Assembly: GCF_018812025.1 (NCBI RefSeq)
Contig: NC_063045.1
Location: forward strand, 19,935,420 to 19,999,419
Direction of reading: 5' to 3'
Source of the DNA: Megalobrama amblycephala
Taxonomy: Eukaryota > Chordata > Actinopteri > Cypriniformes > Xenocyprididae
Length of the DNA: 64,000 nt
Shown here piece by piece: positions 1 to 11,200 of the stretch. The notes beneath the pieces are model-generated. The model worked only from the letters and a program-made list of their open reading frames with translations, did not search any database and was not told the DNA's origin. How positions within the stretch are numbered: position 1 is the stretch's first letter; each line of letters starts with the position of its first letter. Position numbers and translations under genes: made by a program.

Positions 1-96
1 TTCAAAAACTCACTAACAGTCTTTGGTTTCTCAGTCAACGAAAAGATCCTCTTTAGCACCTTTAAGTAATTTCTGAGATATAAGTGTGCAGTTATT

Positions 97-950
97 CAGT
101 GGCGGCTTGTGGGTTTTAAAATAGAGGAGGCACACTAAATTCTAGTGGTATGGGGATCCCCTGCCGATTATTATTAGCCTATTGTTAGCTTAACTGCTTT
201 AAATTGTCTTTTTGCTAATTTAGACAGAAAATTTAAAGAAAATTACATATACAGCAAGATACTACAAATATAATTTCACTCACCTATCACTTGAAGCAAA
301 CTTCCATCCCTCCTTATATGTCTGTGTTAAAAGAGCGCATTGTGTGTTTAGTGAAGCTGGCTGCTGTAGCCTATATTTGCAACTTATGTGTGGAGTCTTT
401 TTAATTTGTAGAATGCTTGAATGATAGCTTGGTGAATTTGTTGGCGATCAAATATTCAATATCGCTACTCTCCATAATTAAGATACTTGGTACATCATCA
501 GCACAGTGGTAGCAGTTGAAAACTAATATCACGATATTTACGTAATTTACATCTCTACGGATGATTGGCTGATATACCAAGGGAGGCTAGCCTCCCCTGC
601 TATGAGTCTTTTCTCAACTCTCCTAAGCACTAAATGTAAAACACTCGATGGTGATTGGCTAATTTTTTACAAACTGAGGCACAAGATGAGCTCAGGCTCA
701 TGTGCCTCCCCCTCCCCTCCCCGTAGCGATTGTAATGATTCGGTACATTCATGAAAGAACAGCGGTGCTTTCGATTTCAGTAACATGTCATGGTGTTACA
801 AAGTGGTGAAATTACAAACAAAAAATACACATTCTGAGAGATGAAATGAAATGAATAACTGGGAATTTTATTAACATTAAATCATCCTTTCTCCCATTTT
901 CTCCTCAAAATTTTGGTTAGGCTGTGCCTAACCCTGACAAACCGCCACTG
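97..950. mobile_element. Non-autonomous hAT-type DNA transposon
   Basis: Terminal inverted repeats CAGTGGCGG (97-105) and CCGCCACTG (942-950) are flanked by an 8-bp target duplication, cagttatt (89-96) and caattatt (951-958), with one mismatch. Eight-base duplications and CAG...CTG ends are typical of the hAT superfamily. There is no transposase-like frame inside, so it is non-autonomous. It sits in a degenerate tandem repeat, and a related repeat unit at 1494-1501 shows the same target without the insertion. Confidence 0.8.
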
Positions 951-958
951 CAATTATT

Positions 959-1290
959 AGACAGTCACAATTACAAGAAATGTCACTATTATGAGTCGCA
1001 GAAAGTTGTAATTATGAGAAATAGTTGCAGTTCTGGGAAAAAAAGTTGCGATTGTGAAACATTGTGAGAAATAGTCACAATTTCTGCAATTATAAGAAGT
1101 TTTGCAATTGAGTAGCAAAAAGTCGAAATTATTAGAAATTGTTGCAGTTTGGGTGAAAAAGCAGTTACGAAAATTATGAGATACTAACAATTTTAAAGAC
1201 TTTATGAATTTGCAATTACAAGAAATGTCATAATTATGAGTTGCAAAAATAGCTGCAGTTCTGAAAAAAATTGCAATTGTGAAATAAGAA
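959..1290. repeat. Degenerate tandem repeat, about 25-35 bp unit
   Basis: Loose repeats of a motif like agttgcaattatgagaaat run through this stretch and resume at 1470-1640. The piece before the hAT element (about 64-96) belongs to the same array. The open frame on the minus strand is a by-product of the repeat and is not called as a gene. Confidence 0.6.
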
Positions 1291-1294
1291 CTCA

Positions 1295-1470
1295 CATTGG
1301 CTACATTTTTCAATCGGATTGAAAAACGTTCATGTAAACACCTTAATCGATCCGAATGAAATTTCGATCAGATTTGAAGTGGTGGTTTATTCCTTTTCTA
1401 ATCCGATCCAACAGCAAAAAAATGACCATGTAAACGCTTGAATCCGACTATGTTCTCAATCATATATAAA
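1295..1470. repeat. Short interspersed DNA-transposon-like repeat
   Basis: The segment interrupts the surrounding tandem repeat. It has partial inverted similarity between its ends (motifs 'catgtaaacacc' near 1335 and 'catgtaaacgc' near 1430, with 'tcggatt'/'aatccga' near the borders). It is probably a small MITE. Family unknown. Confidence 0.35.
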
Positions 1471-1739
1471 TTAATTTCTGAGATATAAATTTGCAGTTAT
1501 TAGAAAATGTCACTATTACAAGAAATATTACAGTGAGTCGCAGAAAGTTGTAATTATGAGAAATAGTTGCAGTTGTGAAATATGATGTCACATAGGGAGA
1601 TATAAGGTTTCAATTATGGGAAACAGTTGCAATTATTACTATTTTGTTTTTCTGAGGCAGAAACACATACAAAGGAGCTACGAAAAAAGGTGATTTTGCT
1701 TTTTTGGGGGATCATGTTATATCTTGCCGTGAGCACTAA

Positions 1740-2200
1740 AATCAGCACCAGTAGGGTTCACCCACCTCCAAAATCCCACTTTAACTTCTGCTTGAAAACC
1801 CCTTGTGACAGATCCATTGCACCATCATGGAAGGTGTTGAAAGACTCTCGTCTGTGGCCGGCCTGCAGTCAGGCGGTCTCGGGGCCTTACGTTTCAGGGC
1901 GGCCTGAGGGTTCCGATAGAGCCAGGCCAACCCAAACCAGACTACTGCGGTCACCATTCCATCTGGATTCAGTCAGGCTGACAGGCAGCGCGGGGCTCCT
2001 CTTGACCTACCTGAGAGTCGGTTAAAGCCCAAAATTGTTTCCTGATTTAGCTTGTGTGAATTTTAGAAGCATTTTACAGACTGAACCTTCCGCCCCTCGA
2101 AGGCTCCCGGTCACCAGCAGCCGCCACGGTTAGCATCAACAAAACTTCCTGTGCTGTGACCTCTGTGAGGTCGCCATAAATTGTAGCTAAAGAAAACATG
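1740..2200. other. GC-rich unexplained block, open in several frames
   Basis: This block is clearly richer in G+C and CpG than its AT-rich surroundings. A 132-codon plus-strand frame (1627-2025) spans it, and a minus-strand frame of about 60 codons is also open. No domain, splice structure or Kozak context decides between them. It could be a promoter-associated CpG-rich block, a first exon or UTR, or an exon of an unrecognised gene. Confidence 0.3.
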
Positions 2201-2983
2201 CCGGTTAGTAGCTGTGAGACAAGCATTACATCAGCACACATCAGCGTGTGTGTGTGAGAGGGGGGCGAAATCTTGGTTGAATTTTACCACATTGTGATTT
2301 CACAACCAAACTATCCACCCCAGTGGACGCCAAAATCAACGTCATCCGTCTACATCGGGGGGATAAGAGCTTTGGTGTTGAGCTACAACAAGGCTGATGT
2401 CTGTGATCATTCCCTGCTATAGATATCAGGAAGTTATTTTTATCACCATGGCTCATGAAACGGTCTTTGTGTGTTGAGTAAAAAATGCAGACTGACGTGA
2501 CACTCTCTGTGATGTCTTTCCCTTTATCTCAACATGACTACATACTAAAACAGAATAAATGAAAAATGTAACACAATTATCCACGAAATTACCTAAATGT
2601 GACTAAATGATTTTTAGATGTCAGTTTTTGTTCATTTTCATTCTATCATTGTTGGTTTAAATTTAGTTTTAGTTTTAGGGCTACCAAAGTTAATGTGCTT
2701 TGTTAATAACTAATATCATTTAAAAATGTTTAACAGTGTTTAATTACTCAGCACAGTAGTGGGTGAATACATTTGTGGCCATTTTATTTTATTTTAAATG
2801 TAAAAAGTATTTTAATTTAGTTTCAGTTTTTTCCCCCACTTTATTTTTTATTTTATTTTATTCATCTTAATAACATCATATAATAACATGAATTTATAAG
2901 TCATTCTCAGTTCAGTTCTGAATTAAACACCAACCTGGTGTTAATGCATGTCAGGTTGAGGGTAAAAAAAAATGCAAGAGTAA

Positions 2984-3139
2984 TTAGTCAAGACCCTCTC
3001 TTGAGAGCTCATTTGCTGGAAGCATGGAAGCAAAATCTGGGGGTTCATTTGCTCTGAACAGGAGCAGATCAGAGCGGCGGTCTCCAGAGTCCTGGCAGGA
3101 GTTGACACGGTAGAGGATTCCAGCACAGCTGCAGCAGAC
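2984..3139 (-). CDS. Possible terminal coding exon of an unidentified gene
   Basis: On the minus strand a strong acceptor (pyrimidine tract then ttttacag, just above 3139) opens a 52-codon frame in phase 0 that ends in TAA at 2984-2986. The peptide begins VCCSCAGILYRVN and ends NELSREGLD, with a Cys-rich start and an acidic/polar tail, a composition more like real protein than random AT-rich translation. I do not recognise the family. No matching upstream exon was found on the minus strand before yjefn3, so this may be an antisense gene, a relic or a chance frame. Confidence 0.35.
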   Translation of the reverse strand, partial: VCCSCAGILYRVNSCQDSGDRRSDLLLFRANEPPDFASMLPANELSREGLD

Positions 3140-3754
3140 CTGTAAAAGAAACGAACAGTGCATCCACTGGCTGTGGTTCCCTGGAACACTCTATTCCATG
3201 TCATTTTCCAGAGAAGAAGACACGATCAGAACAGAGATGGGGTGAATGGTTATTATTTCATACGACACATACTCGCATGAGCTTCATGTGAATTACCTGT
3301 CCACATCACATGGTTGAATCTTCAGGAATTATTCCAGACATCAGTATACCACGTACACAAATTCGAGCACTAGCAAGGGACTAGATCCATTAAACTCAAG
3401 AACCAACAACACGATTGTTAGATTATGCATTTATACGGTGCTGGTATTTATCAAAAACGCTGCTAAATAACACCATATCTTTCTGAACCCACGTGCTTTG
3501 TTTATCATTGTAACACTGTAGCTTTTGTTATGTATTATAAAAGTACAGAGATGTCAGTGCGGCATTTCCAGTAAGTGAATATAGTGAGCAGATGATGCAA
3601 ACTGGTTTTATGGGGCATTGAATTTCTGCATCTGGAAATTTTTTGGTAGTAAATGTTATAGTGCACTTGATGTTGACAATGAGACAGCCCTAGAAATGGT
3701 TTCCTACTACTTTAGCAAACCACTAGGGAGCATATTGAGACACCTTACATTCTT

Positions 3755-4837
3755 GGCGTTTTTCCATGGCACAGTACGGTTTGGTACAACTTGGTACGGC
3801 TCACTTTTTGGCGCTTTTCCACTGCACGGGACGGCTCGGTATGGAATGGTACGGCTCACTTAAATAGTACCACCTTGGTTGGTACTATTGCCGTACCGAT
3901 ACTAAATGTGACGTCTAAACACTGCAGATCACTGATTGGTCAGAGAGAATCGTCACTACCAGCGTCATTGGATTTGAAACACGAGACACCACACCAGTGG
4001 CTACTTTTACACTGTGGCCGAGGGTTGTTTTTCATGTCCACGGGTTGAATCGATCCCAAATAATGTGATATTTAGCACCTTGAATGCAAATTTTACCAGA
4101 GGAGCCCCACCAAAAACGTGGATTTTCCCCCCCGGAATGCAATTTTTACCGTGGGAGCCCCCTGAAATGTGATTGGACTAGTTTTGAGGGGAAATTGAGC
4201 AGGTTTTGTTGCGAAAACCTGGCAACCCTGCACCAAACCCGCTAGATTTATATAGTAACAGCCATCAGTATCATTTATTCGCACAACTTTTTTTTAAACG
4301 ACTTGCTTTAAACGAGCATTGCATGCAACTTGAAAAAAGAAATGGCTGTATCGTGGTCAGTAGATGAGGTGCAGACTCGTTGGTAGCCGAGGAGCAGATC
4401 CACGGCAGTAGAGGCGGCACAACTTTAACGAGTTCGTTTGCCCATATAATATTTAGGATATTAGGTTAGCTAATTTGGCTTGCTGTCCACTGAGGAGGGG
4501 CTCAATGAAGCAGCTTCAACTCGAGCTCTGATACACCCCCCCAGTGAATAAATATAGGATGTGATTACATAGGGCAAGGTACCTGAGATGAAGGTGGAGT
4601 TTGGGGAGGTGGGTGGATGCTGGAACAGCTGAGACTGAAGAGAGGTAAGCAGCTGCTTATATACTCTGGCTGTTGATTGCAAGATTAGATGGGCTCGCTC
4701 CTCCCTGAATTACGTTTGGGAACTTCACATATCAGTCTATAATCCCACCCACTTTGAAGCGGTACTAAACTGCAGTGGAAAAGCGAACCGAAAGTAAGCG
4801 AACCGAGCCGAGTCGTTCCACACAATGGAAAAGCGCC
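3755..4837. mobile_element. TIR DNA transposon with duplicated left end
   Basis: The left end ggcgtttttccatgg (3755) is matched in inverse by caatggaaaagcgcc at 4823-4837. A second, better left end, ggcgcttttccactg, lies at 3810. The sub-terminal DNA is rich in gtacgg/ggtac motifs. The duplicated 5' end suggests a nested or rearranged insertion. No transposase frame is visible and no clear target duplication was found, so the superfamily is open. Confidence 0.6.
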
Positions 4838-5386
4838 ATCTGTGTCTACACTGCTAGATGGCGATGCAATAATACTACAGCACACCCATTATCAGTGTTG
4901 TGAAAGCTACTTTGAGACTTCAAAAAACAAGTTACCAAGAAATGTATTTGACATAATACTTTTTGTTAAAAAAAAAAAAGATGCAAGACTTCTGTGCAGG
5001 GGTGCGCAAATCTGAAAATTGTTTCCGTTGGAAATTTGAAGATTTTGCTACAGTTACGCTACTGAAAATGCGCATGCGCCATGGTGCTCATGTGACCAAG
5101 ACAGCCAATACTGAGCCTATGTTCGGACGTAAACACGGAAGCTCTGCAATGAAAATAGTGTAGCAGTATGACAGGGGACAGACACATTTTTAGTTGAATA
5201 AAGTCGTTATTTTTGTTTTGTTTTTGTGCACAAAAATTTTCTTGTCACTTCATAATATTAAGGTTGAACCACTATAGTCACATTGAGTATTTTAATGATG
5301 TCTTTAATACCTTTCTGGACCTCAAACAGTGCAATGCCGTTACGTTTGGATCAGATACCCTCGGATTTTATTAAAAAATACATTAA

Positions 5387-7146
5387 AGGTGCCCTCGAAT
5401 GAAAAATTGAATTTATCTTGGCATAGTTAAACAAGAGTTCAGTACATGGAAATGACATACAGTGAGTCTCAAACTCCATTGTTTCCTCCTTCTTATATAA
5501 ATCTCATTTGTTTAAAAGACCGAAGAACAGGCGAATCTCAACATAACACCGACTGTTACGTAACAGTCGGGGTGTACGCCCCCAATATTTGCATATGCCA
5601 GCCCACGTTTCCAACATTATGAAAGGCATTAGACAAGGGCAGCCAGTATTAACGTCTGGATGTGCACAACCAAATCATCAGACTAGGTAAGCAAGCAAGA
5701 ACAATAGCGAAAAATGGCAGATGGAGCAATAATAACTGACATGATCCATGATTACATGATATTTTTAGTGATATTTGTAAACTGTCTTTCTAAATGTTTC
5801 GTTAGCATGTTGCTAATGTACTGTTAAATGTGGTTAAAGTTACCATCGTTTCTTACTGTATTCACGGAGACAAGAGAGCTGTCGCTATTTTCATTTTTAA
5901 ACACTTGCAGTCTGTATAATTCATAAACACAACTTCATTCTTTATAAATTTCTCCAACAGTGTAGCATTAGCCGTTAGCCATGGAGCACAATCAAACTCA
6001 TTCATAATCAGAAGTAAACAATATAACAGTATACAATACTCACATAATCCGACGCATGCATGACGAGCACTTTGTAAAGATCCATTTTGAGGGTTATATT
6101 AGCTGTGTAAACTTTGTTAAGGCACTGTTTAAGGCAAGCGCGAGCTCTGTGGGCGGAGAGCACGGGATTTAAAGGATTAGTCCACTTTTAAATACACTTT
6201 TCCTGATAAATTTACTCACCCCCCTGTCATCCAAGATGTTCATGTCTTTCTTTCGTCAGTCGAAAAGAAATGAAGGTTTTTGAGGAAAACATTCCAGGAT
6301 TTTTCTCCTTACAGTGGATTTCAATGGCTACCAACAGATTGAAGGTCAAAATTACAGTTTCATTGCAGCTTCAAGGGCTTTGAACGATCCCAGATGAGAA
6401 ATAAGGGTCTTATCTAGTGAATCGATCGGTCATTTTCGAAAAAAATACAACCGTTTATGCTTTATAAACAAAATATCGCATTGAACGTACTTTCCGCTTC
6501 CGCATTCTTCATAACGCTTACGCTGAATGTTCAACGCCTTCCCTATTCTACTTACGTAACGAACGCGGCACCAGTTTCGCTTTTTTCCGTAACTTGAATA
6601 GGGAAGGCGTAGGACATTCAGCGTAAGCGTTATGAAGAATGCGTAAGCGGAAAGTACGTTCAATGCGATATTTTGTTTATAAAGCATAAACGGTTGTATT
6701 TTTTTCCGAAAATGACAGATCGATTCACTAGGTAAGACCCTTATTACTCATCTGGTATCGTTTAAAGCCCTTGAAGCTGCACTGAAACTGTAATTTTGAC
6801 CTTCAATCTGTTGGTAGCCATTGAAATCCACTTTAAGGAGAATAATCCTGGAATGTTTTCCTCAAAAACCTTAATTTCTTTTCGACTGACGAAAGAAAGA
6901 CATGAACATCTTGGATGACATGGGGGTGAGTAAATTTATCAGGAACAGTGTATTTAAAAGTGGACTAATCCTTTAAAGGGGCCGCAGCATAAAATCGGCG
7001 CGTTTACAATGATGCCCCAAAATAGGCAGTTAAAAAAATTAATAAAAAAAAATCTATGGAGTATTTTGAGCTGAAACTTCACAGACACATTCAGGGGACA
7101 CCTTAGACTTATATTACATCTTTTAAAAACATAATCTAGGGCACCT
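5387..7146 (-). mobile_element. Kolobok-like TTAA transposon, copy A
   Basis: The ends AGGTGCCC (5387) and GGGCACCT (7139-7146) are bordered by TTAA on both sides (5383-5386 and 7147-7150). TTAA duplication with AGG termini fits Kolobok, and piggyBac-like is the alternative. It is the inverse of copy B (11883-12802); both contain the same region around the octamer-like 'atatttgcatatgcc'. Copy A is about 800 bp longer only because a foldback MITE sits inside it. Confidence 0.75.
6173..6972. mobile_element. Long-hairpin MITE nested in Kolobok copy A
   Basis: Two inverted arms of about 376 nt (6173-6548 and 6596-6972) are separated by roughly 47 nt. The ends read AGGATTAGTCCACTTTT and its complement, flanked by TTAA (6169-6172 and 6973-6976). 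Copy B retains the unoccupied target (TTAA at 12053-12056). A left-arm-only relative lies at about 47484-47640. Confidence 0.8.
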
Positions 7147-7249
7147 TTAATTTGTGTTCTGAAGACAAACAAAGGTCTTACGAGTTTGGTACGACATGAG
7201 GGTGAGTACTTGATGGAAATTTCATTTTTTGGTGAACTAACCCTTTAAA

Positions 7250-8230
7250 ATGTACTGAAAAGGTAAATTGCTACTTTTAATTAGTTACTCCCAAACACTG
7301 CCCATTATAATCAACTTCACTGACAAGCTGAGTTTTGGCCAATGCGAAAATTTCCTACTCAGATTCCTCTCAAAATGACAAATGGAGACGGACGTTCATT
7401 TTCCACACTCAGCCTTGTGTTCAACTCTTGTTCACCCGGCGCTGTGACTAAGACACCCAGCGATGATAATGTAATCTAAACTTCATCGGTTCGCTAATGG
7501 AACATCCATGTCAGCTGATAATTTCTCTCTAAAGTGCCATTAGCTTCATTAGCGTCTGGCTTCTTCTCTTTCTCGGAAGTCTGCAATTACGCCCACGGTT
7601 GTGCCGAGGTTCCATATTTCAGCGACGGTTAATTGGAGATGAATTACCTTAGCATGCACTTTACTTTAACTGTTGGTTTAACTTCATCATTCTGTTCATA
7701 ATGCCATTTTTATGGCAAGATATGCATCAGGTGGATAAGTAAAAAATGTCCTTTTAGGTTGACTGCAAACATGTAAAATGTTAATATGCTTCAGTCTTCG
7801 ATTCTAGCATAAATGACAAAGACATCTGTAGTCTGATTAACACTTGCTCTGTGGCACTATCAAAACATTGCTGTTTAAATCTCACGACCAGCCAGGCATA
7901 GCAACAGCTCAACTAATGGCATGCATTTGGGGTGAGGTTTTGCTTACCAATAGCATATGGAAACTGATTAGACAACAATTGATATTTTAGCAATTCCGTT
8001 TAGTGACGCAGAAAATACACTCTTCACCTTTAGAGAGGGACACACTTCGGAGTCCAGTTTAGAAAGCTGTCAGAAAGCTGTTATTTTTAAGGGCTGCATC
8101 CTGTGGCAATGTTTCCATGTCTCTTTACTATTGTTGCAACTGTTGCTGGGTTATTGTGATGAACATTACCTCTCCAAAATGAGACATCTCCCTGCCCTGT
8201 TTAACTGTGCCCCTCTCTCTCTGTCTCTCC
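7250..8230. other. Upstream of first visible yjefn3 exon, no gene seen
   Basis: Non-repetitive sequence with no convincing exon. The 7300-7640 part holds several TAAT/ATTA homeodomain-type cores and few poly-A runs, and could be conserved non-coding DNA. This is a guess from texture only. The polypyrimidine tract just before 8234 is the yjefn3 splice acceptor. Confidence 0.3.
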
Positions 8231-8234
8231 CCAG

Positions 8235-11200
8235 GCTTTTCCTTTGAGCTCTTTGAGTAAAAAGCAGCCCACCCTGCTGGTTGTTTGTGGTCCTGAGCAG
8301 AACGGCTCTATCGGTCTGGTGTGTGCCCGCCATCTGCGTATATTTGTAAGTATAGAGCACTATGCCAAAGGGCGCTGAGACAGAATGGATACTGACAGGG
8401 TGTATTTGCTTTCTCAGTGCATTTTCCTGCTATTATTGTGCATGATTCATTTCACATTGTTCCAAAGTTAGTTATAAAAAGTAAGTTCACCAAAATGTAG
8501 CAGCTTGCTCCACCTCTGAAATTATGTTTCTTTCTGTTGACATCAACAAGCCCTCTTAGGCCCTGTCCCAAATGGCAACCTAAACACTTGCGGCCTTCCT
8601 ACTAGTCACATTTTCGTGACGTAAAGACACTTCGACTGTCAGGTAGAAGTCTGCTGCAGAGCTCGCTTCAGTGCGGGCGCGACAAAAGTGTGAATTGAGG
8701 GCGCATATCTGCCACAAAGGGGGTCACCTCAATGACCACGTAATGAACGAGGATATCAGGTGAAGACTTCGAGTTGTCCCAATCACAGCGAAGTTGAGAG
8801 AAGCCCGTATCAGGTGGTACGGCCATGCCATGCATAGCGACAAGGACTCAAGAATCTGGCAAGAATAGCACTCCGCTTCGACCCTGGAGCAGTGCTGCCA
8901 ATTTAGCAATTTTGTCGATAGATTTAGCGTCTTCCCCGTCTGGTGACAAATCTAGCAAATTATTGGACACACCTTATCTAGATTCTGTGACTCACCATAT
9001 ATAAATATAGATCAGTGGACTCGCCAGTATGACGTCATCTAGCAACATTTAGCAACCAGTTTTAGCTACTTTCAGCGGAAAGCAATTGGCAACACTGCCC
9101 CGGAGGCCACCGACCACGAGGAAGACCTAAAATGTGATGGATGGACAGCGTTATGGAGGATATGCAGGCAGTGGACCTAACCCCGAAGGATGTTACAAAC
9201 CGAGCCAAGTAGAGAAGATGGAGCCAAGCGGCATACCCTGCGTGAGACACAGGACACCCGCCAGGAAATAAGAATCTGTTGCAAAGGGGGCACTTGCAAG
9301 CACCCATCTGAAACCAAAAATGACAAATGACACCATACGGTCTCGTGGACTTCACGATCATGCACACGCGTAAGTCTACAAAACCGTAAGTGCATATGAA
9401 GTGTGCCATTTGGGACAGGGCCCTTGTTTTCAGACCTTCCCTTCCTGTCATATTCAAACCACTTTTCAAAATCCATTCTAATGGATAAAATCAAGTTCCA
9501 TCCTTCATTTTTGTCATTAAAAATCCTGTTTCACTTAGGATTCAAAGTAAAACGAGTTTCTGATTGCTTTTTAAGTTTATTTTTTTCTGTTGCCTAGCAG
9601 TTAGCACATACGCTCCAACATTTCCAGATCAAAAAAAGAAGAAAAAAAAATTATATGCCTTATGTTAACTTCACCATGCTCCTTTTGTGATGCTAGATTT
9701 ATGGAGCATCAGTATTCGTCTAATAAACGTATACTCTGTTAAAGTTATCCTTCTTTTCATTCTGATGGAGTGAAGTTTGGCCAGTAAAGATTTGGCCAGT
9801 TTACATTATGAGATTCTTGGAATGGATAAAAACTCTTGAGGGGAAAAAAAACAACAATAGAGAGTCATCACATGATGGCAGCTGTTTTATACATTCCCAG
9901 CGTACATCTGCATGGATTCTTGTGTCCGTACCAACGTTATGTAACAAATACATTAAATTTAACAGCAGGATTGTAATGAACTTAAACTGCAACTTATCCA
10001 GACTGTATGGACTTTATCCTGTTTTCTGAGCAAATGAGGTGTTTAAACCATAAATTTTAGTCCACATTAATCACTACTAATGTACTTAAATTAAATTATG
10101 AGGTAATTATGTTGTGATTTATGAACTCAAAAATCTCCTTGCATATCCACAGGGGGACAAAATATAAAAAACAGAAAGCTTTTATAGAGACTGTCCCATT
10201 CAGGTGAACGTGATTTCACCAAGTACAACATGTTCCTGGATCCAACATCTCTGTTGATCCTGGAACACCATTCCAATCAACCAATCAAATTTTACGGCGA
10301 CAAGTTTACGGTTTATAAACGGTTTAGGTGCTTCTACATCAGTGTTGTTCACCTCTCATTTCCCTCTGAATTTAGGGATAAGTTATGGGTAGGATTAGGT
10401 TTAGGGGTAGGGATAGGGTTAAGACTACATTTTTTTCAGACAGTAATGTTGTTCCAGGATCAACAAAATATGTCAACCCAGGAACATGTCTTACTTGGCA
10501 AAATCAGGGTGGCCATCTGCTTCATGTATGGCTTCCATGTAACACATTTTCATGTCTGTTTTTCACAACCTAGGGACAGATTTTTTAACAATTAATATAA
10601 ATAATTATTCAATACATTTTAACATGGTTTATTTTCACTTTATTTCACAAATGTTTTTTGTTTAGATGATCATAGTTTTAAAAATGAATTTCATAGTTTA
10701 AAATGGAGAGTCTGAATCTGGGAGAAAAATAAATGAAAACTGGCAATGTGCTAATCATCACATAAGTAGAAAAAGCTGAAATCTGAAAAGTGATGTTCTG
10801 GATGGAAACGCTTTTCTTTCATGTCTCTCACATGTAGGAATATGAGCCCACCATTTTCTATCCCAAGCGTTCTCCTCAGAGTTTGCATCAGGACTTCACC
10901 GTTCAGTGCGAGAAAATGGACATCCCTTTCCTGTCCTATCTTCCGACGGAGGTGGGTGTCAGTCTTAAATAATGAAGCTCACTGGCAGAAAGATGTCAAT
11001 GTGATGTTCACTCTTCTGGACACCTGTCAATCCTAATCGAGTCCCGTCTGACCCCACGACCAGGTCCAGCTGTTAAATGATGCCTATAATCTGGTGATCG
11101 ATGCCATCCTGGGACCAGAAACTGACCCTAAAGAGGTGAAGGAGCCCTATGCTGGGATGCTGGTGACTCTCAAACAGGTCAAAATACCCATCGTTAGTGT

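Larger units (their letters stand above)
5195..7244. mobile_element. Outer foldback MITE (TTAA type), split by a later insertion
   Basis: The flanks of the element at 5387-7146 match the 3' half of the complete MITE at 21353-22095. The left piece (about 5195-5386) resembles 21820-21998, and the right piece (7147-7244) resembles 21999-22095, ending in CCCT followed by TTAA at 7245-7248. The left end of this outer copy is missing, so it is a truncated element broken open by a Kolobok-like insertion. Confidence 0.65.
8559..9422. mobile_element. hAT-like element with a LINE inserted
   Basis: The ends GGCCCTGTCCCAAATGGCA (8559) and its complement (ending about 9422) form near-perfect terminal inverted repeats of about 19 bp, a family common in fish genomes. 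The interior is interrupted at 8724-9281 by a retrotransposon fragment. The element lies in the yjefn3 intron after the exon ending at 8345. I could not settle a target duplication. Confidence 0.7.

Noticed and set aside
957..1313. 118-codon minus-strand frame
   Set aside because: Arises from the degenerate tandem repeat and has repetitive low-complexity composition.
1627..2025. 132-codon plus-strand frame as a gene
   Set aside because: Starts inside the tandem repeat, has no recognisable domain, and other frames are equally open; kept only as an unexplained GC-rich block.
6430..6687. 85-codon minus-strand frame
   Set aside because: Lies across the centre of the foldback MITE; both arms give mirrored peptides.
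9062..9494. Overlapping minus-strand frames of 105-135 codons
   Set aside because: Antisense to a decayed LINE inside a hAT element; the recognisable pol signature is on the plus strand.
10372..10428. TTAGGG-like units suggesting an interstitial telomere
   Set aside because: Units are degenerate and lie within a MITE with clear inverted ends; such taggg-rich cores are common in fish repeats.
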